Position numbers and translations under genes: made by a program. Source: Pseudomonas nitroreducens (lineage in GTDB: Bacteria; Pseudomonadota; Gammaproteobacteria; Pseudomonadales; Pseudomonadaceae). Taken from it: 64,000 bases of DNA. Positions within the stretch are counted from its first letter, which is position 1, and each line of letters begins with the position of its first letter. Positions 45,781 to 53,556 of the stretch are shown here, one piece after another. Where the stretch lies: positions 124,001 through 188,000 of the forward strand of contig NZ_JACHLI010000002.1 in NCBI RefSeq assembly GCF_014204515.1, written 5' to 3'. Below the pieces are notes generated by a model, which was given only the letters and a program-made list of their open reading frames with translations, was not told the DNA's origin and ran no database searches.

Positions 45781-46731
45781 ATGAACGAGTTCGAACACCA
45801 GTTGCTGGCGGTCAATGGCATCCAGCTGAGCCTCTACAGTGGCGGCCCGGCCGACGGTAAACCGGTGTGGCTGCTGCATGGCTTCCCCGAGTGCTGGCAC
45901 TCCTGGCAACACCAGATGCGCGCCCTTATCGCCGCCGGTTACCGCGTGTTCGCCCCGGAGATGCGCGGCTACGGCCAGACCAGCGCGCCCGAGGCGGTGG
46001 ATGCCTATGATGTGCTCACGCTCTGCGCGGATATCCAGGGCGCCATGGACGCCCTGGGCCATGAGCGGGTGGCCATGGTCGGCCACGACTGGGGCGCGCC
46101 GGTGGCCTGGCACCTGGCGCTGCTGGAGCCGCAGCGCGTCGAGGTGCTGACCACGCTGTCGGTGCCCTTCGCCGGCCGTGCCAAGCGCCCGCCCGTGGAG
46201 ATCATGCGCGAGGTGTTCGCCGGCAAGTTCTTCTACATCCTCTACTTCCAGCAGCCCGGCCGCGCCGAGGCGGAGCTGGATGCAGACGTGGCGCTGACCC
46301 TGCGCCACTTCCTCGGCGACAACGTACGCCTGGCACCGGACCAGTCGCCGGACGGTCGCCTGTTCGACGGGCTGCCGCCGCCCCCGGAACACCCGGCCTG
46401 GTGCAACGCCGAAGACTTCCAGTACTACGTGCGGACCTTCGCGGGACGTGGCTTCCACGGTGCGCTGAACTGGTACCGCAACTTCGAGCGCAGCTGGCAG
46501 CGCAGCGAGTCGCTGGTGGGGCGCAAGGTCGAGCAGCCGACGCTGTTCCTGATCGGCGACCGCGACCCCGTCGGGCGCTTCGAGGCCTATACCATCCAGC
46601 GCATGCCCGAGCATGTGCCGAAGCTGGAGCAGCACGTGCTGGAGAACTGCGGCCACTGGATCCAGAGCCAGCAGCCGCAGCGGGTCAACGCGCTGCTGCT
46701 GGACTTCCTCGCCCGCCACTACCGGGCCTGA
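45781..46731 (+). CDS. Alpha/beta hydrolase, epoxide-hydrolase-like
   Basis: This 316-residue hydrolase has the HGFPE oxyanion motif (residues 33-37), the nucleophile elbow GHDWGA (aspartate near residue 102), LFLIGDRDPVG carrying the later acid, and the catalytic histidine in ENCGHWIQSQQP. An aspartate nucleophile with HGFPE points to epoxide hydrolase or haloacid dehalogenase. The lid contains RGFHGALNWYRNFERSW, like epoxide hydrolases with a tyrosine proton donor. It is probably regulated by the divergent LysR. Substrate unknown. Confidence 0.9.
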   Translation: MNEFEHQLLAVNGIQLSLYSGGPADGKPVWLLHGFPECWHSWQHQMRALIAAGYRVFAPEMRGYGQTSAPEAVDAYDVLTLCADIQGAMDALGHERVAMVGHDWGAPVAWHLALLEPQRVEVLTTLSVPFAGRAKRPPVEIMREVFAGKFFYILYFQQPGRAEAELDADVALTLRHFLGDNVRLAPDQSPDGRLFDGLPPPPEHPAWCNAEDFQYYVRTFAGRGFHGALNWYRNFERSWQRSESLVGRKVEQPTLFLIGDRDPVGRFEAYTIQRMPEHVPKLEQHVLENCGHWIQSQQPQRVNALLLDFLARHYRA

Positions 46732-46799
46732 GCTGACTTGTGGGTGGGCGAGGCAATGCGTAAGGTCAGCCGGCCAGCCCCGTCGAGCCTTCGCAAGCC

Positions 46800-47828
46800 A
46801 TGAGCGTTCGCCCCGCCGATCCGTCCAACGCCTTCTACGCGCCGACCCTGTTGCCGGCCATGGAAGAGCTGTTGTCGCGCGGCATTCCGGGCGCGGAGCT
46901 GGAAGCCTGCTTTCGCCGTTCGCTGCTGGAGTTGCGCACGCCGCTGGTGCGCGTGCCGCTGTTCCTCTCGCGGCGCTTCTGGGACCTGGCCGAGCAGGCC
47001 AGCGGCGAAGCGGCCATCGGCCTGCTGGCGGGCAAGCGCTTTGCCTCGACGCTGACCAACGGGCTGACCTACCAGTTCGACGTGGCGCCGACGCTCGAAT
47101 CCGCCTGCCGCTATTTCTGCGAATACTTCCCCTACTTCAACGGCTCGCTGCGTGCGGACCTGCGCGAGAACGAGGGGGAGGTCGCGCTGGTACTCAGCGA
47201 ACAGGGTGCGCTGCTTTCCGGCCGGCAGAGCCGCGAGTACACGGTGCTGGGCATCTGCAGCCTGCTGCGGCGCAAGCTGCTGGCCAGCGGCATCGACCAG
47301 GACCCGCTGCTGGGGATCGATCTGCCGGGGCCGGCGCCGGCCACTGCGCAGGTGCATGAACAGGCGTTGCGCGTGCCGCTGACATGGGGCGCGCCGGAGG
47401 TCGTGCTGCACCTGGCGCCCGAGTTGTTCCGCCACCCGTTGTCCCCCGCCAATGCGGAGCTGGAAGGCACCCTGGTGGCGCTGCTGGACCAGGCGCGCAG
47501 CCAGACCCAGAGTACGTTGCTGGACGAGGCGGCCGACTACATCGCCCGCGAATTGCCCCAGGGCGCGAGCTTCCAGTCCTTCTGCGAGGGGCGCCACCTC
47601 ACCGAGCGCACCGCCGCGCGCCGATTGCTCGGCCAGGGCTGGCGCTACAGCGAGTTGCTGGACGAACAGCGCCGTTACCGGGCGCTGGACCTGTTGGAGG
47701 AGTCGGCGCTGTCGCTCGCGCAGATCACCGACCAGCTCGGCTACGGCGACCTGCAGAGCTTCTCCCGCGCCTTCGGCCGCTGGTATGGCACCAGCCCGGG
47801 CGCATGGCGCGAGAACCTGCCGCGCTGA
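46800..47828 (+). CDS. AraC-family regulator (342 aa)
   Basis: This 342-residue regulator has an N-terminal arabinose-binding-like domain (LLPAMEELLSRGIPGAELEAC) and a C-terminal helix-turn-helix (LAQITDQLGYGDLQSFSRAF then GTSPGAWRENL). It lies 68 bp after the epoxide hydrolase gene on the same strand and could be in its transcript. It ends next to the convergent ElaA gene (1 bp apart). Ligand is unknown. Confidence 0.88.
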   Translation: MSVRPADPSNAFYAPTLLPAMEELLSRGIPGAELEACFRRSLLELRTPLVRVPLFLSRRFWDLAEQASGEAAIGLLAGKRFASTLTNGLTYQFDVAPTLESACRYFCEYFPYFNGSLRADLRENEGEVALVLSEQGALLSGRQSREYTVLGICSLLRRKLLASGIDQDPLLGIDLPGPAPATAQVHEQALRVPLTWGAPEVVLHLAPELFRHPLSPANAELEGTLVALLDQARSQTQSTLLDEAADYIARELPQGASFQSFCEGRHLTERTAARRLLGQGWRYSELLDEQRRYRALDLLEESALSLAQITDQLGYGDLQSFSRAFGRWYGTSPGAWRENLPR

Positions 47829-47829
47829 C

Positions 47830-48285
47830 TCAGGCGTTGCGGCGCATGCCGATGTGCGGGATGTCGTCTTCCAGGTAGACCTCGGTCACCGGGGCGAAGC
47901 CGTAGCGACCGTAATAGCCCTGCAGGTGCGCCTGGGCCGACAGGTAGACCGGCAGCCCCGGCCAGCGTTGGGCGATGGCCTGCAGCGCCTGCTCCATGAG
48001 CTGGTGGCCCAGGCCGGTACCGCGGCCCTGCGGGGCGATCACCACGCGGCCGATGACCACGTCGCCCTCGTGGCGCTGCGGGTCCAGCAGGCGCAGGTAG
48101 CCGATCAGCTGGCCGCCTTCCTTCACCATCAGGTGGCAGGTGTCGCCTTCCAGGTCGAGGCCGTCGACTTCCTGATAGGGGCACTTCTGCTCCACCACGA
48201 AGACTTCGGTGCGCAGTTGCAGGAAGGCGTAGAGCTCTTCCTTGGTCAGGTCGCTGTGGTGCTTGCAGGTCCAGTTCAGGGCCAT
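47830..48285 (-). CDS. elaA: GNAT-family acetyltransferase, ElaA type
   Basis: This 151-residue protein matches ElaA: WTCKHHSDLTKEELYAFLQLR, then RTEVFVVEQKCPYQEVDGLD, then the acetyl-CoA loop GRVVIAPQGRGTGLG near residues 80-94. The C-terminus GFAPVTEVYLEDDIPHIGM is family-typical. ElaA proteins are putative N-acyltransferases without known substrate. The gene is flanked by a convergent AraC gene and a LysR gene on the same strand 43 bp upstream. Confidence 0.9.
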   Translation of the reverse strand: MALNWTCKHHSDLTKEELYAFLQLRTEVFVVEQKCPYQEVDGLDLEGDTCHLMVKEGGQLIGYLRLLDPQRHEGDVVIGRVVIAPQGRGTGLGHQLMEQALQAIAQRWPGLPVYLSAQAHLQGYYGRYGFAPVTEVYLEDDIPHIGMRRNA

Positions 48286-48328
48286 GTCGTGTTCACTCCG
48301 GTCATCGAGGCGAGCATGGTAGCGCGCC

Positions 48329-49246
48329 TCAGACCGGCGCGTGGAAGCGCAGTGTGGTCGAGCCGCCCAGGTGCCGGCGCAGCGCCTCGATGGCGACCTT
48401 CACCTTGGCCGGCTGGGCGTCGCGGCGCGGGGTAACGGCGTAGATGCCGAACGGCGGCAGCGACCATTCCGGCAGCAGCCGTACCAGCCTGCCCTCCTCC
48501 AGCGCCTCGCGCACTTCCGGCTCCGGCTGGCAGGACACGCCCAGGCCATCGAGGGTGAACTGGCGCAGGGCGATCATGCTGTTGGCCGCTACTCGCGGCT
48601 CCAGGCGCAACTTGCAGCCCTCTCCGCCCGGCCCGCTGAAGTTCAGGAAGCCCTGGTGCGCCACGGTGTTCAACGCCAGCCAGTCCATGCCCTGCAACTG
48701 CTGCGGATGGTCGATGGCCGGCAGGCGCCGCAGGTAGGCGGGAGCGGCGCAGATGATGTTGTTCCACTCCGCCAGGTGCCGCGCCACCAGGCTGGAATCG
48801 GACAGGCTGCCGACGCGGATGGCGAGGTCGATGCGCTGCTCGATCAGGTCGATCTGCTCGTCATGGAAGAACAGCTGCAGGCGCAGCTGACGGTGATTCT
48901 CCAGCAGCGGGCGCAGTGCCTCGGTGATCAGCTTGCCGGAGAAGCCCACGGGCGCCGCCAGGCGCAGTTCGCCCACGGGCGCCTCGCGCCATTCGCCCAG
49001 GCGCTGCTCGGCCTCCTCGGCGATCGCCAGCATCTGCGCACAGCTGCGGTAGAAGGCCTCTCCCGCTTCGGTCAGCGTCAGTTTGCGGGTGGTACGGTGC
49101 AGCAGCGTCACCTGGGCGTGGGCTTCGAGCTTGCGGATCTGCTGGCTGACCGCCGAGGGCGTCATCCCCAGCGCTTCGGCCGCCGCGGCCATGGAGCCGC
49201 GGGCGACCACAGTGGCGAACACCGCCATGCCGCGAAGATTGTCCAT
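48329..49246 (-). CDS. LysR-family regulator (CrgA/AaeR-like)
   Basis: This 305-residue LysR protein starts MDNLRGMAVFATVVARGSMAAA. The helix-turn-helix spans residues 20-39 (AAAEALGMTPSAVSQQIRKL). LLHRTTRKLTLTEAGEAFYRSC is characteristic of the CrgA-like group, followed by the effector domain VGELRLAAPVGFSGKLI. It is divergent from the DUF2218 gene across 97 bp and could regulate it. No other clue to ligand. Confidence 0.88.
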   Translation of the reverse strand: MDNLRGMAVFATVVARGSMAAAAEALGMTPSAVSQQIRKLEAHAQVTLLHRTTRKLTLTEAGEAFYRSCAQMLAIAEEAEQRLGEWREAPVGELRLAAPVGFSGKLITEALRPLLENHRQLRLQLFFHDEQIDLIEQRIDLAIRVGSLSDSSLVARHLAEWNNIICAAPAYLRRLPAIDHPQQLQGMDWLALNTVAHQGFLNFSGPGGEGCKLRLEPRVAANSMIALRQFTLDGLGVSCQPEPEVREALEEGRLVRLLPEWSLPPFGIYAVTPRRDAQPAKVKVAIEALRRHLGGSTTLRFHAPV

Positions 49247-49343
49247 TGTGAAGCTCCGCTAAAGAGTGAAAGGCAAAATAGCGGGTTTTTCCCTTGATTG
49301 CCGCAGCCTAGGATGTCATCTCCCAAAATGGAGAAGAGACAAG

Positions 49344-49631
49344 ATGCCTGCGAGCCATGCCACCGTCGCCACCCCGGAAGCCGCCAAGTACCTCAAGCGG
49401 CTGTGCAACCACTTCGCCCACAAGCTGCCGGTCGAGCTGACCGAAGAGCGCGGCGTACTGACCTTCGATTTCGGCACCTGCCGCCTGCAGGCCACCGCTG
49501 AAGAGCTGCAACTGCAAGCCGAAGCCGCCACCGCGGAAAGCCTCGAGCGCCTGCAGAGCGTGGTGGTCAGCCACCTCGATCGATTCGCCTGGAAAGAAGG
49601 CCAACTGCCGGTGAACTGGCAAGCGGCCTGA
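49344..49631 (+). CDS. DUF2218 family protein
   Basis: This 95-residue protein matches DUF2218: ASHATVATPEAAKYLKRLCNHFAHKLPVE is broken here after ATPEAAKYLKRLCNHF, then GVLTFDFGTCRLQA, then VVSHLDRFAWKEGQLPVNW. In other bacteria such small proteins are encoded near siderophore or iron-transport genes. The start at 49344 is selected by homology and the preceding GAGAAGAGACAAG. The role is unknown. Confidence 0.88.
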   Translation: MPASHATVATPEAAKYLKRLCNHFAHKLPVELTEERGVLTFDFGTCRLQATAEELQLQAEAATAESLERLQSVVVSHLDRFAWKEGQLPVNWQAA

Positions 49632-49655
49632 CGTCGCTGCGCAAAAAGCGCAAAA

Positions 49656-49687
49656 CGAAAAAACCCGGCCAAGGCCGGGTTTTTTGT
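49656..49687 (+). terminator. Rho-independent terminator after the DUF2218 gene
   Basis: Stem ACCCGGCC/GGCCGGGT with a 2-base loop in the annotated 8-bp stem, preceded by an A-run and followed by TTTTTTGTTG. Confidence 0.92.
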
Positions 49688-49689
49688 TG

Positions 49690-49873
49690 CCTGGAAAAAG
49701 CCAGGCGGCGCCGAGATTTCGTGACTATATCTCAGTCATTCGATCATGTTCTGGCCGATCCTGTGGGATCGAATAGCTAAATGACCAAAAGAAATAACCA
49801 TGATCTTTTGATCGCTTTTTGATCGAATCATAAAGTCAATACTTTGAAACATCTTGTAACCGTGTGGCCACTT
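49690..49873. other. AT-rich spacer with repeated GATCGAAT motifs
   Basis: About 180 bp with clearly lower GC than the rest. ATTCGATCA at 49738-49746 is inverted relative to GGATCGAAT at 49766-49774 and TGATCGAAT at 49820-49828, and other GATC words lie between (TTTTGATCGC). No gene is supported. It borders the toxin-antitoxin pair. Confidence 0.55.
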
Positions 49874-50155
49874 TTACCCCGAGTTATCCACACGGTCGAT
49901 GCGCAAAATCTGCACAGAACGGCCCTTTACCCGGAAAGCGGCCTGGTACGGCCAGCGCTCCACCGGCAATTCGCGTACGCCGGGCACCTCGCTGGGCACT
50001 CCACCGCTGCTTAGCTCCAGGTTCGCCAGCGGGCTCACCTGCTCGACGATGTCCTGGATGGCCCGCAGCGCCTTTTCCGGGCCGATCAGCACGACGTAGT
50101 GGTCGTAGATGGCGTCCAGGTCGGCCGCGGCCTTGTGCGTCCACTGCAGGCTCAT
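49874..50155 (-). CDS. RelE/ParE-type toxin of a type II toxin-antitoxin system
   Basis: This 93-residue protein matches the ParE/RelE superfamily: MSLQWTHKAAADLDAIYDHYV at the start, then PEKALRAIQDIVEQVSPLANL, then VPGVRELPVERWPYQAAFRVKG, then ILRIDRV. ParE toxins inhibit gyrase, RelE members cleave mRNA; the Trp/Pro-Tyr pattern resembles ParE. The ATG overlaps the stop of the preceding antitoxin gene by ATGA. Its GC content is ordinary, but it borders an AT-rich stretch. Confidence 0.88.
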   Translation of the reverse strand: MSLQWTHKAAADLDAIYDHYVVLIGPEKALRAIQDIVEQVSPLANLELSSGGVPSEVPGVRELPVERWPYQAAFRVKGRSVQILRIDRVDNSG

Positions 50156-50379
50156 GCCAGGCCCCACTTGGCTTCGATGACGGCGTGTTCCAGCAGATGG
50201 CCGGCATCGGCGTCCGCCATCCCTTCATCGATGGCCGCCACGTGCCAGCTCTGCCGCTCCAGGTACTGCGCCAGGGCCTGGCGCAGGTGGTACGGGCGGT
50301 CCCGGTGGGTGGCGCGGGCCAGTTGGTCCAGCGCCGCCACAAGGGCGTCATCGGCGCGGAACGAGACAACGGTGGTCAC
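50152..50379 (-). CDS. Antitoxin of the ParE/RelE module (CopG/RHH-like)
   Basis: This 75-residue protein starts from a GTG and reads MTTVVSFRADDALVAALDQLARA, a ribbon-helix-helix N-terminus, then RPYHLRQALAQYLERQSWHVAAI broken here near residue 30. The acidic C-terminal part wraps the toxin. The GTG is preferred because no ATG fits and the RHH begins directly. It is the first gene of the minus-strand pair and overlaps the toxin by 4 bp. It should bind the palindromes upstream at 50402-50438. Confidence 0.86.
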   Translation of the reverse strand: MTTVVSFRADDALVAALDQLARATHRDRPYHLRQALAQYLERQSWHVAAIDEGMADADAGHLLEHAVIEAKWGLA

Positions 50380-50401
50380 TTTTTGAACAGCTCCGTTTAC
50401 G

Positions 50402-50438
50402 CTGTATACAGTGTTTACAACGATAACATACGTATACG
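50402..50438 (-). promoter_or_regulatory. Candidate operator of the toxin-antitoxin operon
   Basis: The palindrome CTGTATACAG (50402-50411) and CGTATACG (50431-50438) lie 23 and 52 bp upstream of the antitoxin start. Both share the core GTATAC. RHH antitoxins bind such repeated short sites. By eye only. Confidence 0.5.
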
Positions 50439-50619
50439 AATCAAGCGCTTGGCTTGGCGGAGATTTTCCGGAAAAGCTTGCCGCAGCCTTTCTGGCGTGG
50501 GCTTTGCGGCGACTTTCGCGCTGGCGAAAGCTGGCTTGCTGCTTCGGGGATTGGCTGGCGGGGGCCGGCATCGCAGGCTGCGACAGGCCTTTCGAGCCGC
50601 CACAACAAGGAGAATCTCC

Positions 50620-51576
50620 ATGCCTGATGTCTTCCCACAGCCCCTGGACGCCGCCCAGGTCCCACGCTTCGCCGGTATCCCCAGCTTCATGCGCCTGCCC
50701 ATCTTCGAGGACCCGGCGCAGCTGGATATCGCCCTGCTCGGCGTGCCCTGGGACGGCGGCACCACCAATCGTGCCGGCGCCCGCCACGGCCCGCGGGAGG
50801 TGCGCAACCAGTCGAGCCTGATGCGCAAGGTGCACCATGTCAGCCACATCGCGCCCTATGACCTGCTGCGCATCGGCGACATCGGCGACGCTCCGGTGAA
50901 CCCCATCGACCTGCTCGACTCGCTCAAGCAGATCGAGGGGTTCTACCGGCGCATCCATGCCGCCGGTACCGTGCCGCTGTCGGTGGGCGGCGACCACCTG
51001 GTGACCCTGCCGATCTTCCGCGCTTTGGCGGCCGAGCGGCCCATCGGCATGGTGCATTTCGATGCCCATTCCGACACCAACGACCGCTACTTCGGCGACA
51101 ATCCCTACACCCACGGCACGCCGTTCCGCCGCGCCATCGAGGAGGGCCTGCTGGACCCGAAGCGCACGGTGCAGATCGGCATCCGCGGTTCGATCTATGA
51201 CGCCGACGATGAAGCCTTCGCCATCGAGCAGGGCATCCGCGTGATCCACATGGAGGAGTTCGCCGACCTGGGCGTGGAGGCCACGCTGGCCGAGGTTCGC
51301 CGGGTAGTCGGGCAGGGCCCGACATACGTCACCTTCGACGTCGACGTACTCGACCCGGCCTTCGCGCCCGGCACCGGCACGCCGGAGATCGGCGGTATGA
51401 CCACGCTTGAAGCGCAGCACCTGGTCCGTGGCCTGCAGGGGCTCAACCTGATCGGTGCGGACGTGGTGGAAGTCTCGCCGCCGTTCGACCAGGGCGGGGC
51501 GACCGCGCTGGTCGGCGCCACCATGCTGTTCGAGCTGCTCTGCGTGCTGGCCGACTCGATCGCCGCACGCCGCTGA
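50620..51576 (+). CDS. gpuA: 3-Guanidinopropionase (ureohydrolase)
   Basis: This 318-residue enzyme of the arginase/agmatinase family hydrolyses 3-guanidinopropionate to beta-alanine and urea. Manganese motifs are GGDHL (about 125), FDAHSDT (about 148) and SFDVDVLDPAFAPGTGTPEIGG split here by eye at FDVDVLDPAFAPGTG. The sequence is very close to P. aeruginosa GpuA as I recall it, including GVPWDGGTTNRAGARHGPREV and RFGGIP-like RFAGIPSFMRLP. Guanidinobutyrase and agmatinase differ at those positions. Start 50620 follows AAGGAGAATCTCC. The LysR regulator follows. Confidence 0.9.
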   Translation: MPDVFPQPLDAAQVPRFAGIPSFMRLPIFEDPAQLDIALLGVPWDGGTTNRAGARHGPREVRNQSSLMRKVHHVSHIAPYDLLRIGDIGDAPVNPIDLLDSLKQIEGFYRRIHAAGTVPLSVGGDHLVTLPIFRALAAERPIGMVHFDAHSDTNDRYFGDNPYTHGTPFRRAIEEGLLDPKRTVQIGIRGSIYDADDEAFAIEQGIRVIHMEEFADLGVEATLAEVRRVVGQGPTYVTFDVDVLDPAFAPGTGTPEIGGMTTLEAQHLVRGLQGLNLIGADVVEVSPPFDQGGATALVGATMLFELLCVLADSIAARR

Positions 51577-51651
51577 CCATCGCGGGGGTTCACGGGGCGG
51601 CGCGCTCGGCGCTATAACGGAAGGCCTGCGCGCGCCGCCACGAGAACTCCG

Positions 51652-52578
51652 ATGCTGGGCAATCTTTCCGATATCGACCTGCGCCTGCTGCGCACCTTCT
51701 GCACGATCGTCGAGGCCGGCGGCTTTACCGCCGCCCAGGTGCGCCTGAACACCAGCCTGTCACGGCTGAGCGTGCTGGTGCGCGACCTCGAACTGCGCCT
51801 GGGCTACTCGCTGTGCCGGCGCGGCAGCAGCGGCTTCCAGCTCACCGAGGAAGGCCAGCAGCTGTATGAGGCGGCGCTGGAGCTGTTCGCCGACATCGAG
51901 CGCTTCCGCGAGCAGGTGACGGGCCTGGCTGGCCGCGACCGCGAGGTGCTGCAGCTGGGCTGCGTCGACGGTGTGCTGGGCCAGCAATGCTGGCCGCTGC
52001 CGCTGGCGATCCGCTTGTTCCGCGAGCGTTATCCGCGGGTGCGCCTGAACCTGCACACCCAGCGCCCGGACGAGCTGGAGAACGCCGTGCTGGAGGAGCG
52101 CCTGCAACTGGCCATCGGCGCGTTCCACCATCGGTTGTCGGGCCTGTGCTACCAGTTGCTGTTCCGCGAGCAGCAGAACCTCTATTGCGCCCAGGGGCAT
52201 CCGTTCTTCGAGCGTGTGCTGGACGAGCCTTCCCTGGAGCAGATCTGCGCGGCCGAGTACGTCGGACGCGGCTACATGGCTGAAAGCCGGCGGCCCCACG
52301 GCCTGGTGTTCACTCGCGCGACCAATGCCTACAGCATGGAGGCCATCGCCAACCTGCTGTTCAGCGGCGCCTTCATCGGCTACCTGCCCACCCACTATGC
52401 TGCCCAGTGGGTGGCCGACGGGCGCCTGCGGGCGATCCGTCCGACGCAGCTGGCCTTCGTTTCGGAATTCCACTGCGTGACCCGCCAGGGTGCGGAGCCG
52501 GGCGAGGTGCCTGGGGCATTCCTCGATGCGCTGGCACGTGCCCAGGCCGAGCTGGGCAGCGGCGAACCGGCCGACTGA
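51652..52578 (+). CDS. gpuR: LysR-family regulator, probable gpuR
   Basis: This 308-residue LysR protein starts MLGNLSDIDLRLLRTFCTIV with a helix-turn-helix near residues 26-45 (AAQVRLNTSLSRLSVLVRDL), then RLGYSLCRRGSSGFQLTEEG. It lies 75 bp after gpuA on the same strand. In P. aeruginosa the gene order is gpuP-gpuA-gpuR and GpuR activates gpuA with 3-guanidinopropionate. Position and family support gpuR; the transporter gene gpuP is not next to it here. An unrelated LysR is possible. Confidence 0.8.
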   Translation: MLGNLSDIDLRLLRTFCTIVEAGGFTAAQVRLNTSLSRLSVLVRDLELRLGYSLCRRGSSGFQLTEEGQQLYEAALELFADIERFREQVTGLAGRDREVLQLGCVDGVLGQQCWPLPLAIRLFRERYPRVRLNLHTQRPDELENAVLEERLQLAIGAFHHRLSGLCYQLLFREQQNLYCAQGHPFFERVLDEPSLEQICAAEYVGRGYMAESRRPHGLVFTRATNAYSMEAIANLLFSGAFIGYLPTHYAAQWVADGRLRAIRPTQLAFVSEFHCVTRQGAEPGEVPGAFLDALARAQAELGSGEPAD

Positions 52579-52583
52579 GCCCT

Positions 52584-52889
52584 TTACACCGGCTGGGTGA
52601 GCAGCCAGGTGTAGAGCTCCTGCAGCAGGGCATCGCCGGCAGACGAGTCGGCCATCAGGTAGTAGCCCGACCAGTTGTCCCAGCCGCTCCTGAGCATGAC
52701 GGCGCCCAGGCGGAAATGCGGGCCGATACTGGCATCGAGGGCGCTGCCCATGTGATCGTGCTCGATACCTGACGCACCCCGCGTGTGCAGATGCTCCAGC
52801 AAGGCCGGCCACAGGTTGCCGGGATCGTCCTCCATGTCCAGCGACAGGTGGCCCTGGGCAGTCCGGGAGAGCAGCGGCGCGGTGGGCAT
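52584..52889 (-). CDS. Hypothetical protein (101 aa)
   Basis: This 101-residue protein has no signal peptide or membrane segment. It reads ENLWPALLEHLHTR-like (PGNLWPALLEHLHTRG), GIEHDHMGSALDASIGPHFRL and AVMLRSGWDNWSGYYLMADS. I do not recognise the family. It is convergent with gpuR (5 bp) and divergent from the GFA gene (29 bp). The compact spacing supports a real gene. Confidence 0.65.
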   Translation of the reverse strand: MPTAPLLSRTAQGHLSLDMEDDPGNLWPALLEHLHTRGASGIEHDHMGSALDASIGPHFRLGAVMLRSGWDNWSGYYLMADSSAGDALLQELYTWLLTQPV

Positions 52890-52918
52890 GGATTCAGCCA
52901 GTTCTGACAGGAGGAGAG

Positions 52919-53320
52919 ATGGACAGAGTACACCGGGGTGGCTGCCACTGCGGCCAGCTGCGCTACGAGTGCGACGCCGAGCTGAAGGACGTCGCCCATT
53001 GCCACTGCTCGATCTGCCGACGCACCACTGGCGGCATCGTCACCACCTGGGTCACGGTGCCCAGGGCGAGCTTCCGCTGGACCCACGGCACGCCCGCTGA
53101 ATACCGGTCGTCACCGCCTTGCGTTCGTTACTTCTGCGCCACTTGCGGCGCGCAGCTGGCGCTGTTCACCGATCAGGCGCCGCAGACGATGGACCTGACG
53201 ACAGCGACGCTGGATGAGGTCGCCACGGTGCTGCCGGACCGGCACATCTGGGTGAACAGCCGCCTGCCGTGGATTCACCTGGACGAGCATCTGCAAGAGG
53301 AGTGGGAAGAGAAGCTCTGA
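52919..53320 (+). CDS. GFA/CENP-V-family zinc protein
   Basis: This 133-residue protein has the Gfa zinc pattern: GGCHCGQLRYEC (CxC), AHCHCSICRRTTGG (CxxC), and YFCATCGAQL (CxxC), which bind two zincs. The family includes S-(hydroxymethyl)glutathione synthase and many uncharacterised proteins. It starts at an ATG right after GGAGGAGAG. GFA proteins often accompany formaldehyde or glutathione pathways but no such gene is beside it. Substrate is unknown. Confidence 0.88.
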   Translation: MDRVHRGGCHCGQLRYECDAELKDVAHCHCSICRRTTGGIVTTWVTVPRASFRWTHGTPAEYRSSPPCVRYFCATCGAQLALFTDQAPQTMDLTTATLDEVATVLPDRHIWVNSRLPWIHLDEHLQEEWEEKL

Positions 53321-53394
53321 GCCACCGGTGAGCGTTGGTTCGCGGCTCAATCCTTGGAGCGGGCAGAGGCGAAGTAACCCAAGCGCTCATGCTC

Positions 53395-53530
53395 TTCGTA
53401 GGAGCGGATTTATCCGCGATGGCAACCGGCGCGATGCGGGCTGATCGCGGACAGAGTCCGCTCCTACGGTGCCCACCTATCCCGCAAATGCTCGCCCAAG
53501 GCACCGTAGGAGCGGATTCATCCGCGATTG
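53395..53530. repeat. Three REP-type palindromes (family A)
   Basis: Units at about 53395-53421 (GTAGGAGCGGATTTATCC), 53443-53468 (GGACAGAGTCCGCTCCTACG) and 53505-53530 (GTAGGAGCGGATTCATCC). The first and third are direct copies and the second is inverted. Confidence 0.82.
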
Positions 53531-53556
53531 GCTGCCGGCTGCGCAGGCGTTCACGC

